DNA from: Tubiluchus corallicola
Taxonomy: Eukaryota > Priapulida > Priapulimorpha > Priapulimorphida > Tubiluchidae
Length of the DNA stretch: 64,000 nt
Assembly (NCBI GenBank): GCA_030141605.1
Contig: JAQGDQ010000110.1
Span: 127,768 to 191,767 of the forward strand
Direction of reading: 5' to 3'
Shown: positions 12,501 through 26,400 of the stretch, one piece after another
How the letters are laid out: the number at the start of each line of letters is the position of its first letter
Position numbering within the stretch: position 1 is the stretch's first letter
The notes under the pieces: model-generated
Database searches by the model: none
The model's input: the letters and a program-made list of their open reading frames with translations, nothing else
What the model was told of the DNA's origin: nothing
Position numbers and translations under genes: made by a program

Positions 12501-15500
12501 CATGCTTTTCTCTGTTGGCCATATGATGTCATCACTTGTTCAAAAATGAGTATGCTTGAGTGTGAAACTGCCAATGACTTAAAGTTGATTGTACAAATAC
12601 ATGAGGTGTTTATAGACTTTTTATTGCACTTTATCTGAATTTTTTTAGCATGTTTTCTTGACAATTCCAATACATGCAACTTTTTAGGAACCTTTTCCTT
12701 TGAGTTAATGCTTGTTCTTAGGCAATGCAAGGGTGGCTCAAATAGTTGACTAGTTGCAGTATGGTTTGTGATATGTAATTAAGCAGCACATACATGACTA
12801 GGACTTCTCTGTTGTTTAGTATGTCATCTTTATTTTTTGAGAGGTGAATATTTCTTTTGTAGCCTATATAGACCTGTATTAAGAAATTTGTTTTTTTAAT
12901 TTATGTTTGAGACCAGTCACAGCTATAACTATATTGGTGACATTTGTGTTCTACTTTGTCAATCAGGTTTTGCTTTTTAGGTTATGAGTAAAACAGCAAT
13001 AGTTCCTGGTTACGAACAAAAAGACTGCATTCCATCATATTCAGAAAAGAAGAGGAATTTGCTCAAACAGCGAAGGGTATGCTGCCATTCTCAGTTAAAT
13101 GAAGACTGAAAAATTTAATGGCCTAAAAATTAGAATTAACATTTTTGTTGCTGTATAACAGACTAGATAGTAGACACCATTTAATTCTAATTCTCTTTTT
13201 TCAAGTGCTGTCACCATATGAGGCTCGTGCCTTACTTACTTGCTTGCAAATTGCAAAATTGTATTTTTAATCTGGCTGAATCTGATCTGGCTAGAGAAGC
13301 ACAAAGGCTGATGTACAATTTAACAAAAGATAAAAGTTTTAGTTTAAAGGCTTTTTAGTTAACTGTTTACACTCATTTTATTACATTGAGTAACTTCCTT
13401 CGTAAGGTTACAGGTACTGATGTTATGTTTTCTGTCAAAAAATTTAATTTGATTTGCTCAGGAATTTTGGAAAATACATACGTGCTAGTCATTACTGCCT
13501 CATAGACAATTTCAGTAAAACTTTGTAAGCAATCAGCTATTAGAATGCAGGATACAATTGAAAAAAAATTGTAAAGTTTAAAATTTTTAGTTCCACAGTC
13601 ATGAAGAAATGACAACACACGTTATTTTAAACTCTTAAGCAAAAGATTGTTTCAGAGAAACAAAGTTCCCTTTAAAACTCCAGCAGCTCATATTGCATTG
13701 AATACTAGGAATTATGTTGATAAGTTTGGTGAGGTTTGGAGATAGAACAGTCACTGAGAAAGAATCAACTGTTTCAAATGTGAATGCAAAATGTATATGT
13801 AAGCACTGCAGTATATGTGCCAGTGATAGAAACCACCATTTAAACTTTATTTTGTGGTTTGGAGAACATGCACTTGTGTGTTTTGCCCAAAAATGTCTGG
13901 TGAACTTTCACAAACATACTTTCAGTAGTGGATTGTAGACTCCAGTAGAAAATTTAAGTAGAACATTTTTCCACGTTTTGTGTAATAAAGTCATGTTTCA
14001 TAGTAGCTCCTTTATTAAAAAATTTAGGTTACACCTGCTGCAACATTGTTAATTACTTAAGTAAATTATAATTGCAAGAAGTCATGAAGCATAAAAATTG
14101 AACAAAAATGGTCTTTTTTCATTTAGGCAGAAAGAGAAAAGACAAAAGGAAAGAAATGGTTTGATCTGCCAAAGACAGAACTGACGGAGGAAAAGGAGCG
14201 GGATTTAAGAATACTCAAGATGCGAAGAGCTCTCGATCCAAAGCATTTCTATAAAAACAATGATATGAAAGGTCTGCCAAAATATTTCCAGGTAATGCTT
14301 TATGCCGCACGAAGTTTGTCTGTCCGACATAGAAAAAAACTTCTTTGTTGTTTTAAAATCAAGCATTGCTTTAGAAGAAAGATTAATGAATTGCTTTTTT
14401 CCTACTTTGATATGTGTACTTTGTATTTTAAACATTGTACTTTATTCTTCCTATAAAATGCTTTAAATGTGAACTACTGTGAAATAACTTATTTCAGTGG
14501 GATTTTATTTTTGCTTACATATATGTCACACATAATTTTTGAGCGATAATACAATCACCACCTGAAAAAACCGATAGTGGTTAATTGCCTGCAGTGGCTG
14601 CTCGTGTATAGGCACTGTGGAACTGTAGCATCCCCTATTTTCACTCAATACTATCGATAACATTCAATATGATAAGTATTTTTTATTTAATTTTTTCTTC
14701 ATAGTTCCAGTTTCTTTATATTATTTTATCCTTAAGCTTAATGTCAGTAGCCATTCCCAAGTTCGTAAAAAATTACAAAAATCCATGTATGAGACTGTGC
14801 ACTTCACAGTTCCAGCGTCGCGCTGTTTTATCTTTTGTGCGCATGCAGCCATGCACACATGTCCGAGATACAAACCTTTATGCTAGGTAGAGAGAGCACT
14901 GTCGCTCAAGCAGTGCCGACCCTGCTGTGCATGTGTAAGGTAGCATTTCTTTTTGACCAAATTTTATTTTTATATGTTTGTTTCGGTTTACACAATATTA
15001 AACCAATGGCTAAAAATTTTCTGAATAAGCACTAAAGCATCCCCACTAATTTTAACTACAACCTGGCACTGATTGACGAGACGTTTCTGGTTTTCACACC
15101 GCAGACTTTCATTGACTAATTGTGCTTTATATGAACAGGAAAACAGGGCGTTGCTGTGGTCTGTAAAGGATTGATTGTTTTTGAGGAATTAACACATGAA
15201 TTACCTTAAAACTCTTATTACTTGTGAGCTCAGGTCAAGTAATGCTTGGTAAATGGTTGCCGATCATTTTTTGTTACAACTCCATTCAAGTTTTAAATTT
15301 GTCAGTCAATGTATTTGTGAACTAATTTCTTGTAGCAGTGTACGAAAATAAAGCACAGTCAGATGGTAGCAGAATACAAAGCTGTAAAAATCTAGTCCAC
15401 CTAAAATAAATTATTTCGCAGTATGATGATTGTTACCGAAGCTATTATTTTAAATGAAATATTATTTGAATCGTAATGCTCTCCTAGTTTTAATTTAGTA

Positions 15501-17955
15501 TATCCATTGTCTGGGTCACTTATTAAGCACAAAGAAGCACAGAACTGTTTCTTCTTCCCATTTAGCAAAAGTCGATGAATTTGTAATTTGATATATTTTA
15601 CCAGGACCTCAATTGGACAGTCGGTTAGTCACAATAATCGTGTCTTGCACTTTTGCAGATGGGGCATGTAGTGGATAATCCTATAGACTTTTACCGAGAT
15701 CGAATTCCGAAAAAACAACGGAAACGAACATTAGTAGATGAGTTGCTAGCTGATGCGGAATTTAGGAAGTGAGTAAACCTTTGTGAACTTAAATTACGTA
15801 TGCGTATAACATACATGTATGGGCTATTATGAGCAACTGATATACTTAAAGGAAGACAGGATGATTTTTCACATACATTTTAACACACTTAATACTGGAA
15901 AAGCGTTGCTGGTAATTAAATCTTAATTAACAGCGGGCAAGCCCAACTATTGATGACATCACAAACTAACATAATTGTCAGCAGCAAAAATATTCCACGA
16001 GCATGTTGCACGTGTTTGTGAAAGAGAAAATTGAAATACAGTGCTACTGTAAGATAGTCAGTGTGTTGTACTAAAACTAGGCATGTTTTAAGATAAAAAT
16101 TCAAATTTCAGATTTACCGCTATTCTCACATGAGCTGTTAAACATGTGTAGTTAATTACAAGCTAACACATCTGAACTGAGAGGTGCAGCACCTGTTTTT
16201 GTGTAAAGCGTTTCTGAAAGGCAGGTGCTAGTGCCCATCTAACCAGCGAATGGCAAAATGCATGTAACAGCAAAAAACTAGTGGCGCAAATGTGAAATTG
16301 TGTTTTTGTGTGGTAATAATTCTTTTATGTAAGTCATTTTAAAAAAAATGGTGTGTTCCCTTTCAATAACCACGATTTAATAATAGACCATAAAAGAATT
16401 ACACGTGTAAAAGAACTGAAATTTCTGGGTTTAATACTGAATGAGCATCTAGACTGGTGACCACATATATTCATGATCAGATTAAAAATATCAAAAAATA
16501 TAGGTATCATCTCATATATTAAAAACTTTCTGAACACCGAACATCTTCTAACATTATACAACAGTTTAATATTATCATATTTAAATTACTGCACAACATT
16601 ATGGGGCTTTACTTATACTACAAATTTAGAATGCTTAAGAGTTTTACAACGAAAATTTTTACGTGTCATCTTCAAACTAGACAAAAGGAGCACAATTACT
16701 ACTACACATTTTAAGCAATGTCAAATATTACTTCTGGATGATGTTATTAATTTTAATGGATGTATATACATGTATAGAACCAACAACAACTTATTTCCAA
16801 GTTTTTTTGAAAATCCAGTCAAGATAAATGTAAAAAAATACAATACCAGACATAATGAATATATACCAAGACGTTGTAGAACAAATATGGCGAAACACTT
16901 CATCAGCTATATGGGGCCAGTCCTATGGAACAGACTAAGCCGCAATTCGAAATGTAGTCACTCCCTTTTAACTTTTAAAAAAACCGTCAGAAAAGAAATA
17001 TTTCAAAAGTATTGAAGAGTAACACAATTTGATAATGGTAATAACCTGCATTTTTTGCTACAGTAATCTTAATGTAACGTGACTATGTTTAACAGGATAC
17101 TGAACACTTTGTAACCATGATCACAGTTTTTCTTAGTTTCTCGCTCCATTTCATCTTTCATTCACTACTCCCCCCCCATTTTTTTAAGATTTCCACATAC
17201 AGTTTGGCCTGTCAAGCTATGCTTTTAGGCTCAAACTGTATGCATCAAAAAATTATTCTGTAATGAAATTTGCACATGTATATCCCGCATTATGAAATTT
17301 CTTAATAATATTGCATTTATTCATATTTATATTTATATTTACTCAAATGGAAAATTATCTGTATTTTAATGCTAATTGTAATGATGCAATGTGGAAAATG
17401 AATAAAACTCTTGAAACTCTTGAATACTTTAAAGAATAGATTGTTTTGACCTACAGTTTAAGACTGGGTCTGGTTTTGCTTAATAACGTCACACATCAGC
17501 AACTGGTGTGGGAAAATTGGGAATTTATGATGGGCATTAGGTAACAAAATACTGTTGAGTTCCATAATTTGTAGTTGTTGGGATTTTAGCCAGTAATATT
17601 AATTTATGTATTTCTGAAATGCCAAAACTCAGCCTACTCGTCTTTTGTCTCCATTTTATTAATTGTAAAATGTTTTGATATTTAATCCACTGAGAGATAA
17701 TCAATTTCAAAGCTGATGCACATCAGATGTCAGTGATTTATTAACAACCAGACCAGGTGGATTTTAGCCATCTTACGTGCTTGTATCCACACAAGTTATC
17801 AGCTTGAGCATAGTTACTATTAACATATTTTGTTTACGTACATCGAAATTAGGTACAATAAGCGGAAGTATGCTGAAGCTATGATGTCACGTAATGCATC
17901 GGGGAAAGGAGCAAGGAGACACATGAAGAGAATGGCAACTAAGAAAAGACGGTAG
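6588..17955 (+). CDS. DNTTIP2: DNTTIP2 / Fcf2 nucleolar pre-rRNA processing protein, six exons
   Basis: Exons 6588-7060, 11978-12125, 12981-13076, 14127-14291, 15659-15768 and 17853-17955 join in phase (2,0,0,0,2) with GT-AG ends and give 364 aa. The start is the first in-frame ATG (6588); the frame upstream is open but lacks an ATG. Exon 1 encodes an acidic Ser/Asp/Glu-rich head. Exons 4-6 encode the Fcf2 domain (about residues 240-345) with KKWFDLPKTELTEE, RALDPKHFYKNND, LPKYFQ, IPKKQRKRTLVDELLADAEF and YNKRKYAE, followed by a lysine/arginine tail. Yeast Fcf2 and human TdIF2/DNTTIP2 act in early 18S rRNA processing in the nucleolus. Intron 1 (4.9 kb) carries a dead piggyBac and intron 5 a LINE fragment. 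Extra small exons in intron 1 are not excluded, but the phases close without them. Confidence 0.88.
8103..8208. repeat. Foldback repeat in DNTTIP2 intron 1
   Basis: Inverted arms of 20 bp at 8103-8122 and 8189-8208 (AATGCAAAAGACGGAAAATT against its complement with one mismatch) around a 66-bp spacer. Probably a small MITE relic. The rest of 7061-8671 is unremarkable AT-rich intron. Confidence 0.6.
8676..11842 (+). mobile_element. Degraded piggyBac-family transposon in DNTTIP2 intron 1
   Basis: The left end follows a TTAA at 8672-8675 and begins CCATTCACTGCTAGTATGACGA. The subterminal region has palindromic TGACGAG...GTCAT units typical of piggyBac-like ends. The right end is proposed at 11842, where GCAGTGAAGTGG is a diverged inverted copy of the left tip followed by TTGA (a mutated TTAA) at 11843-11846. 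The interior encodes a broken transposase. Left end, coding remnants and family are well supported; the right end is less certain. Confidence 0.7.
9004..11098 (+). pseudogene. piggyBac transposase pseudogene (DDE_Tnp_1_7)
   Basis: It begins near ATG 9004 (MAQKRYSVEQIRDYF), may contain a short intron (donor near 9082, acceptor near 9321), then an acidic Asp-repeat stretch built on GAT triplets. Recognisable core pieces are EWSLVEIQKFLGLCLLMG (10010-10060), ALDESLILWKGRLMFKQYLP (from about 10306) and GGVDKMDQLL (about 10870-10900). The first and third catalytic aspartates, in ALDES and GGVDKMD, remain. The second site, normally YVDNWYTS, reads YVGNW followed by a stop, so Asp became Gly. Further stops and frameshifts lie at 10165, 10220 and 10690-10830. 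Clearly inactive. Confidence 0.8.
14596..14870. repeat. Dispersed repeat, copy 1 (DNTTIP2 intron 4)
   Basis: Shares ordered blocks with 63122-63340: GGCACTGT, TTTTCACTCAATACTATCGATAA, TGTGCACTTCACAG and GCCATGCACACATGTC. Blocks are separated by diverged spacers of different length. The ATTATCGATAAT palindrome is common to both. Family not recognised; a non-coding TE relic is the likely explanation. Confidence 0.7.
16340..17425 (+). mobile_element. 5'-truncated non-LTR retrotransposon (LINE, Jockey/CR1-like) in DNTTIP2 intron 5
   Basis: Encodes the C-terminal end of a LINE reverse transcriptase: VKELKFLGLILNEHLDW, then an in-frame TGA, then ISKNIGII, LLTLYNSLILSYLNYC, LWG and NTRHNEYIPRRCRTN, with the terminal GPVLWNRL block common to these elements. 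A roughly 400-bp non-coding tail ends in AATAAA followed by two CTCTTGAAA units, a typical LINE 3' tail. The 5' end is truncated and undetermined and the stop codon makes it inactive. Same strand as the host gene. Confidence 0.8.
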
Positions 17956-18006
17956 CAAAGCTGGAAGGGCACGCGTGCCACATATGCAAACTGAGACTTT
18001 ATGTAC

Positions 18007-18012
18007 AATAAA
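18007..18012 (+). terminator. DNTTIP2 poly(A) signal
   Basis: AATAAA 52 bp after the DNTTIP2 stop codon, well placed to end a short 3' UTR. Confidence 0.6.
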
Positions 18013-20449
18013 ACAGAACACATCCCTTAGTGCATCAGAGTACGTTCCCTTCGAATTGCAAGAATTTATGCTAATATAAATATTTTGTGCTACTTAATTA
18101 TTGGTTGATCGATTTATCAGCTTTTATTTCTGATGATCGATTATTTTTTTAGCTGACGACCCAAATTGACAGCATCAAAATGCCACATGCACTTCAAAAA
18201 AATTTGGAAAACTTGCAGGATAAATATAGCCGTCATTGTGGCGAAATCAAGCAATATGGCAGTACCATTGCGCTGTAACTTATCACCCTAGTACCACTGC
18301 TTAGATGTGAAGGTGTATAAGCACGAGCATGTGGTTTTTGTAAACAAAAATAAATTAGGTTTGTTGGAATGTTTTGTAAACTAAAACTATTAAAATAAAC
18401 ACATTTTTTATTCTTTACTTTATACTTTTTAGTTATTCTATCAACATTGCAATTAAGACAGCAATGGTTAAGAGAACAAACCCGTTACACTCAGTGTTAT
18501 TTGTTAAACGTTTAGCAATTACTAATTTTTTATGCCTGAAAACTGATTATTATTGATAATATTGGTAAAACCAATAATTATAATAATAATTATTTAGTGC
18601 GCTTAGGCAGAATTTTTTTTCATTGTAGAAACGTTATTTGAAATCAAGGACAAAATAACAGGAATATAACAAGGTACAGAAATAACAATGTTCATTTTAT
18701 TCCCTGAATAATATTATAAGCAGTCACTGTAAAAACTTCCAGTATGAAAATGAAATATTTAATCCACAAATTGAGAGACATTGCTCTAATCCAGTGGACA
18801 TAGCCAAACACGTTGAGCAGCTGGATAAGTAACCAGCAAATCTACCAAGAAGCATGTTTTTATAAGTTATCTTATTTAAAGACATTATTATGAATTGAGA
18901 TTTTTGTCACTGCAATTTAAATGAATGCAAAATTGAACAATTTTTACAACAGAATTTACATTTATTCAAAGTAAATAAAAAAATTTGTATACTGTATAAT
19001 CCACAATTAATCTGTATATCACGCTAATAGCTAAAGCTTTTTTTTACATAAACATAATCCTAATACAAAAGAGGAATCACAGTTAAAATAACAATCGTTA
19101 TTAAGCTTTGGATTTTGCTTTTACTAATTTACAATTGCTGGTCCTAAATAAGCTGAGCCGTTGTAGCAAAAAATTATAAATAATATTCCCATCTCTAACA
19201 TAGATATTTTTCCCAAACACTCACTTTTCAAATACACACAGTTTAAGTAGCTAAACAAGCAATAAAAATGAAGCAAATTACTGATTTTATGTAGAACTGA
19301 CTCGTACATAACGGATTTTACTGGAAAAACAAATTTGCACATTTATCAATTTTATATAAACAACATGGTCATGTAGTACATCTTTAGGCCTACTTACCAA
19401 AAAACATTGCATAAGTACCTTTCAATGACATTAAAACACTACTTCACATAAAACAATTGAAAATAAAGGATTGTTATTGGCAGACCTAAAAAAAACTTTG
19501 TCTTGGGTTAAAAGAAATCTTACATTATCTTTTGTAAAATTTTACCACAGCAAAATGTGTGAATCTATGTCCGCACAACTAAAAAATGTGCACTAGAAGC
19601 TTTTGCAAGATCAATTAATCATTGGTATACTTGTAAAAAGTATAAACCCTCTATACTGAACAAGGTGCAAACCCACTTTATATATCCAGATTTATCTAGA
19701 AATTTCTTTAACGATGTTAGTGGTTAACTAAATTGTATTTTTCTTGCATTTTTTGATACGTCATCGCTTTGCATTTGAACACAAACAGGGTGGTGTTTGA
19801 GCCAAACAAAAATGGTGAACAGTCTTATTGTTATTTAACAAAATACAAGAACTTAGACAGTTGCACAAAACAAATCCACCCAAAACAAAACAATAATCGT
19901 TGGCATGGAAAATGAATGTTTTTACCCTAGTCACCTGTGAAATGGAGGACACTGTTTTAAAAAATACTACAAACTGCAAACATTTTCCAGGTTGGAAACA
20001 TTTTAGAATTATTTATGTAAGGCAAATGCAGTAATGACACAAGTTTTGTCATTAGACGTTTATTAAAATTTCAGTGCGAGGCCAAGTATACAGACAAATA
20101 CTCATTGATTCGCACTTTATAAAAGTTTAAATCGTAATGCAAGCATAATTAAAATGATACCAATCACGTTTGTAGTTTCTTAACAAACTTTAACAAACCA
20201 ACTAGCCGTTGAAAGCCTTTCAAAGCCAAATTCGAGACACTTGTGCTCAAAATATTTCTATGCAATGAACAACTTGAACATCAACTTGCAAAAACTTGGC
20301 ATCTGAAAGAATTCCCATCTGATAATAAGCTGTACAAGAAACTTTAATAGGTGGATTTTCTTCTAGGTAACAACTAGAACAGCAATTATTGCTACAATAG
20401 CATTACACATTTGGCACCTTTGTAGACATTGATGGTGATGACGATGACG
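18013..20449. other. Intergenic, convergent 3' ends of DNTTIP2 and HSD17B8
   Basis: AT-rich DNA with only short unsupported ORFs. The right part is the HSD17B8 3' UTR on the minus strand. No RNA gene or TE ends were recognised. Confidence 0.5.
20059..20064 (-). terminator. Candidate HSD17B8 poly(A) signal
   Basis: TTTATT on the + strand is AATAAA on the minus strand, about 390 bp beyond the HSD17B8 stop codon. Confidence 0.35.
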
Positions 20450-23400
20450 TTACATGGCCATGCCTCCCGTAACCTCCATTGTTGACCCCGTCATGTAATT
20501 GGATTTGTCAGAAGCCAGAAATGTAATGGCTTCAGCGACTTCTGCATGAAAAAAGGAGAAACATCTTAAAAACTGGAAAAATTGGAGGCATTAACGAAAG
20601 CTAAGACTTACCAAAATCTCTTTAGGAAAAAATACAAATTTTATTAGATAAGGGAAGCTCCATTGGAATTAACTTGTACATACTAATGTGCTGGATATGT
20701 TTATTGCTTTGTATTGACCTCTTAGACTGTTAATGCTCTTGACCAGACCAGTATTTCATTTTATTTGGTAGATTAAATTTAGTTTGACGTTTGCATTCAA
20801 AAAGTGAACTTCAGCTGGAAAGTTTTTACTCTAAAATAAGTAGAAACTACGTAGTACAGAAACCCAAAAATATCTAACACAGCACATTTACATTCAAAAC
20901 ATTTTCATATGATCAGTACTCACCGTGAGGTTCACCAAATCTTCGTGACGGTATCAACTGTATGAAACGCTCTTTGATTTTTTCCGGAATTGTTGCCGTC
21001 ATTGGTGATATGATAAAACCGGGAATAATCACATTACATCTAATTTTGTGCTTTGCTAGTTCCTGTGCAGCACTCTTCGTCATGGCAACAACGCCTGCTT
21101 TCGACGCTGCGTAATTTGTTTGACCTATGTTTCCCATTTTCCCGACGACACTAGAGATGTTGATGATGGAGCCATTTGTGACATCCTGATCGATCATTAA
21201 CCGAGCTACTGATTGGGTTACTAACCAAGTTCCCTGCAATAGAGCAAGTGAAAGATCCTTTTTGAGACAGATTAATAAATTACTATCAAAGACAGTCTTC
21301 AAAATTTACATGGCAAGTTTAGTAAAAATTCATAAACTGTGTGGCTAGGCTCAGTTTGCTTCCAATGCAAGAAAAGTGTTTATAATAGATTTTGTACAGT
21401 TAGACATTTTACGAGCAGGTAGCTTAAGACCTGTTTAAAGAAGTTTTGGCAGGCACACGACCTAGTCCCATCGCCAAGGATAAAGCATAATCCTCTGAGA
21501 TAAAACACTGCAGAAGATGCCTTAGCCACATTTGAATGTGCTGCAAACTGTGCATCTTCAACAAAATATTAACAGTCTCAACAGGCCGAGTGAAAATGCC
21601 ATATAGTAATATTCTGAGGAGTTACCCGTCAATACACAACCCCTGTATTAGGGTGTTCTTTAATTAACAAAACAAAACACATGCCTTGACCACTTGATTA
21701 TTCTCCAGAACATTAGTTGATCTTGAAACAGTTAGACTTTTAACTATTTTTTCAAAGTACAGGGTTAAATATACACTTACAAGGCATGAATACAAAAAGT
21801 TCGTGGTTAATTGAGTAGACATAGGATATGGTTATTATTGCAGTTTGCAGAGTTTATATTATTCACGTGGCTATTTAAAGCTGAGATGTGCAAATTTGTT
21901 TACTACCTGCAAAACATGTCTGCCATATGTTCTGTTCTCACTCTTACTTCAACGAGTTTAGAGAGGTAGGTGTTAGAAAGCAAGTTCTTTAAATGAAAAA
22001 TGAATATCAAATAATAACTAAGTCCTAATTAGCCTATTGGTTAATATGCCCCTGGCTATATACTTTTCACTGGATTTACTATCCGGAAGTTCTCGCCTCG
22101 CTTCTAACTTTCTCAGTTAAATTTGGTAACGCAGTTGATCATAGAAGGATTAGGTCACAACCAATAGGAAATCATACAAGAAAATGGACTAAATTTGATG
22201 ATTAGGTTGGAGCTTCTTGAATGTGCACAAAGCATATTCCACGTTACACTGTAGAATATTGCTACAGAAACAATTCAAAGACTAAGTTCCTGATCAGTTT
22301 ATCTACATTAGCAGCAGTACTGGACTAGCTGACCATTGTGAAAATTGTTTCTGTATGGTTTCATTTGCCATCATCTACCCCACATTGCAGAGAATGTATG
22401 TACATTCAAAGCACCTTTCTCAGCAAGAATTATACTAAGCTAAGTTATACTAAACTAAGGAATAATCAGCTAAGTTCTGGTCATGTCACAGTTATCCATA
22501 TTGTCCTGCCATTGAGTACTGACTCCGTGCCTGCATTGTCATGAATGTCAAGAATCACTGTAAGAACAAATGCAAAACACTCGAAACTAGAATGGCACTT
22601 AGTAAGACCTCCGTCAATGCTTGTGGAGTACAGTATTATAATTATTTACTGAAAAAAAATTTCACAGAGGTCTAGGTTACGACGTCACCGGTTGTTTTGA
22701 TATTGTGTGATTTAAGATGCACACCACTGCTCTTTGCAATTTTAGCAGTAGTGATTAGTGACATCATGCAGAATTTTCCTATGATTCTTAATTGGTCACT
22801 GCGAAAATTGAAAGCAATCTCTTTTGTAAAATTATGCATTCCTCTACAAAGTTTTGTGGAACTTGTTGAAGTTGTTTTTGTATTATATAATTTTGTTAAC
22901 TGACTTACTGACTGACTGACTTACTAACTAACTAACTAAAATGGTGATGAAAATGTTACATCCTTGAGGGAATTAAACACATAATTTTACGAGTGCTATT
23001 ACATAATTAAGCCCATTTTTACCTTCAGATTCACATCAATAACTCTGTCAAAATCGTTCTCTTCCATTTGTAATAACATCCTATCAATGGTAATACCAGC
23101 AGCATTCACAGCAATGTTTGGTGCTCTAGAAAACCTTTCCATAATCCGATCCATTGTTCTCCAAACATCTTCCTTGCGTGACACGTCGGTTTGAAATGAA
23201 GCGAATGTGCGATTGGCTGGTTCTGAAATGAATAAAATAACTAGAGTAAAAACTAAGTTGTTACATACAAGCCCAGTTTGCAGGCTTCTGCAAACTTGAT
23301 GAGGTCATCATTGTCCACAAGTTGTAAACTTACCAAAGTCGAGATAATTTCAAAGTCTAGAGCTCCTGAAAACTTAAAGTGTATAGAAAATCCTTTCTTG

Positions 23401-26400
23401 AATGTTACTGGTTGGAATTTTTCTCATCCAAATTGTTTTTCGTTGCCTTAATTGTGCAGGTTAGTACAAACAACATTGTGACGTTTTTTTAATCTCAATT
23501 AACAAGGTCAATAACGTTTTGATAATTTAATGTCATAACGGATGTCCACTCAACTTCATTTAAACTCTTGAATACTACCTGCTAATGCAATGACTCCTAT
23601 TATGTGCTATGCAGAGCAAGTAACGTACTTGAAGTAGTTATTACTAGAGTTAGAAATAAATAGTTTGAATAGTTTTTCACATCTTATAAAATTAATATTT
23701 ATTATTGATGCTAAACTTTTCTTTCTCATGTCAGAGAACATTTTTCTTATACAACAAACATTGTAAATGTGAGGGGTGGCGCCCAACCAAGTGTATAGTA
23801 ATGCCTTAATATTTACAGACATGCAAACACAGTAAGCAAGCTAGATCAGTATATACTAGCTATTGCTTGGTTACACGTTGGAATGTGATAGAAAGATGCA
23901 TCAACCCAAAGAGAACAGACGTGCACTGAAGTGCCCTAGAATGTTAATCCTTCATGTTTTAAAGGATAATAAACACTGTTCATAAGTAAAGATAAAAAAA
24001 TTGTCTTGCAATTTTATATCATTTGCATGCTGTATTGCTGCATACAGAACTTGTGTTTGCAGTAATGCTGTATAAAACTTGCAAATTCAAACTCTGCGAC
24101 AACTGACATGAGTAGCCATTTAATGATAAGTCATCTGAAAAAGGTTTAGATAACATTGCGTAAAGTTTGAAAAAATAATCAGAGCATTTATGGCACATTC
24201 TTCAATAACTAAGTAAAAGTTTAAATTACTTTATATTGTTAATAAGATCAATGTGTTTTGGTGAATCAGTGGTGCACATTGGGATGGCAATGCAGTGCCA
24301 ATTTATACCAGGTGGCATGAATATTTTATATTATTAAGACTTTATTTCAATTACATAAGTCTCAATAACAGATAAGTGTAATGCCAAGTAATATAACTTT
24401 GTATGGAAAGTTTTTTGTGCCACCCTTCTTCTTTAATGAAACGTGACGTGAATTCATGTGCTGGAATATGATGCTATTCTTAATCACTGAATTGTTCACC
24501 TGCTTTTATAGTTGTTTTAATTAAGGTGGTTAATTAACAGACTTCATATAATGATAGCCATCAGCTGAATGATGGACTTTGTTTCAAAAGTTACATGTTG
24601 AATTGATCAGCTTGTAAGTGTTAGACCTATCAATTAACACTCACACATTAGTCATGTGTCACATGTATTTCAAGTCTTTCACACGTCTTACATACATCAA
24701 ATTTCAATTCTCGTGCGTTCTTCGGATTCACACACAAGTTTGTAAAATCATCTGGCTTCTTTCATCATCACTACCAACTACAACACAATCAGTAGTACAG
24801 TGTACTATTATCGATAATGCAGTAATATTCTCATGATACATACCAAGCTAAAGGGTATCGAAATAAAAATGATTCAATTTTAAGTGTTCTAGAGCTTTTT
24901 CATGTATGCAAAAGAACACAAAAAGCATATTGAATTTCAATAATAAGTCGGCAGTACCTAAAATTTGCTTTAGCAATTTGTGTTCCAAAAGTGCAAATAA
25001 TTTCTGGGGCATTACCTGCGGAGACGGTCCCCCTTTCTACATTTCATTTTTACACAGAATAGGCTAGCTGGCAGGTCTGTAGCTGGGTGTCTGTTGATTT
25101 ATAAGGACAGAAGACATTTTTGACTTGGTGACAAAATATAAATGATTAAGAAAAGCTAGGCAGCATGTTTAACACTCTGTGATAATAACTAAATAAAATT
25201 ACTAACAATGTTACCAGATTGTATTGTTTAATATATTGTTGCTGCTTGCATTACTGAGGTTTTGTTTTGTTTCGTTTTGATATTTTTCCAAAAATCTGAG
25301 GGCTCAATAATAAACCAACAGCAGTCAGAACTCTGCATGTTAACAAAAATAAAATTATTTTCAAGGAATAAGCAGCATTTGGCTGATCTGATACATGATG
25401 GGAAAGCAGCATTTCATAGATTTATTAGTAGCATTTAGTAAACAACAAACTGGAGAATTTTGTAACAATAATGATCTTCTAACTTGATCATGTATTACTA
25501 GACAGTATATAGTAAACTTTTTCATAGCTTTAAAGGCCTCTGTGGACTATATTAAAGTTAACTGCAGAGTTGTGGTAATTTCTCCACCTTGTATTATATT
25601 TTATGATCCACAGATGTATGACTCATATGAGTTCAACTGTACTCTAGTGTTTAGGTACTGAAATAATTTTACCAGCATAATTTTTTTTGAGAAGCTTCAC
25701 TGTGTCTTCAGCATTATCAAGTGTAACATCTACCACGGCAACATTTGCTCCATCTCTTGCTAATGCTACGCAAGCAGCTCGACCAATACCACTTCCGCCA
25801 CCTGAAAGTATGGAAGTACAGTAAGTCCTCATTTAACAACCCTAACGCATTCCAACAAAATGCGACGTTAAGCAAAACGTAGCAAAACGAAGCCGAGGCT
25901 TCCATAAAAAGTAATGAAAAAGAATTGAGATACATTCCAGAGACAAAAATCAGTACTGCTATAATCATATAGGTTAAACATTCTATGAGTTTTATTCATA
26001 TTTCTACTGATTAATGTCTTCCTGTTGTCTGAAACCACATATATATTTAACTTACCAATACCTATTTCTCTTTCATTAACATAAGCCTAGTCAGCGCTTG
26101 AACAATAAACACTCAAGCCCTGGAGAAACCTTGAGAATGTTACCTATGTACTTAGGTTGCAGGCAAAATTGCTCGATGCACACAACTAGTAATACAGTAG
26201 TAGCGTTAGTAATCAGTCGGATAGCAACAACATATAATAATAACATTGTTTATATTAGTGGTGCATTTTGGAACAGAATAATGCCACAGATGCTGTTTTA
26301 GTGCACCAAATTAGGTAAAAATTTCGGCTGATCAAATAAAAATTTGTCTTGAACGAAGTAAAACAATCGTCGTTAAAGCGAAACATCGTTAAACAGGGAG

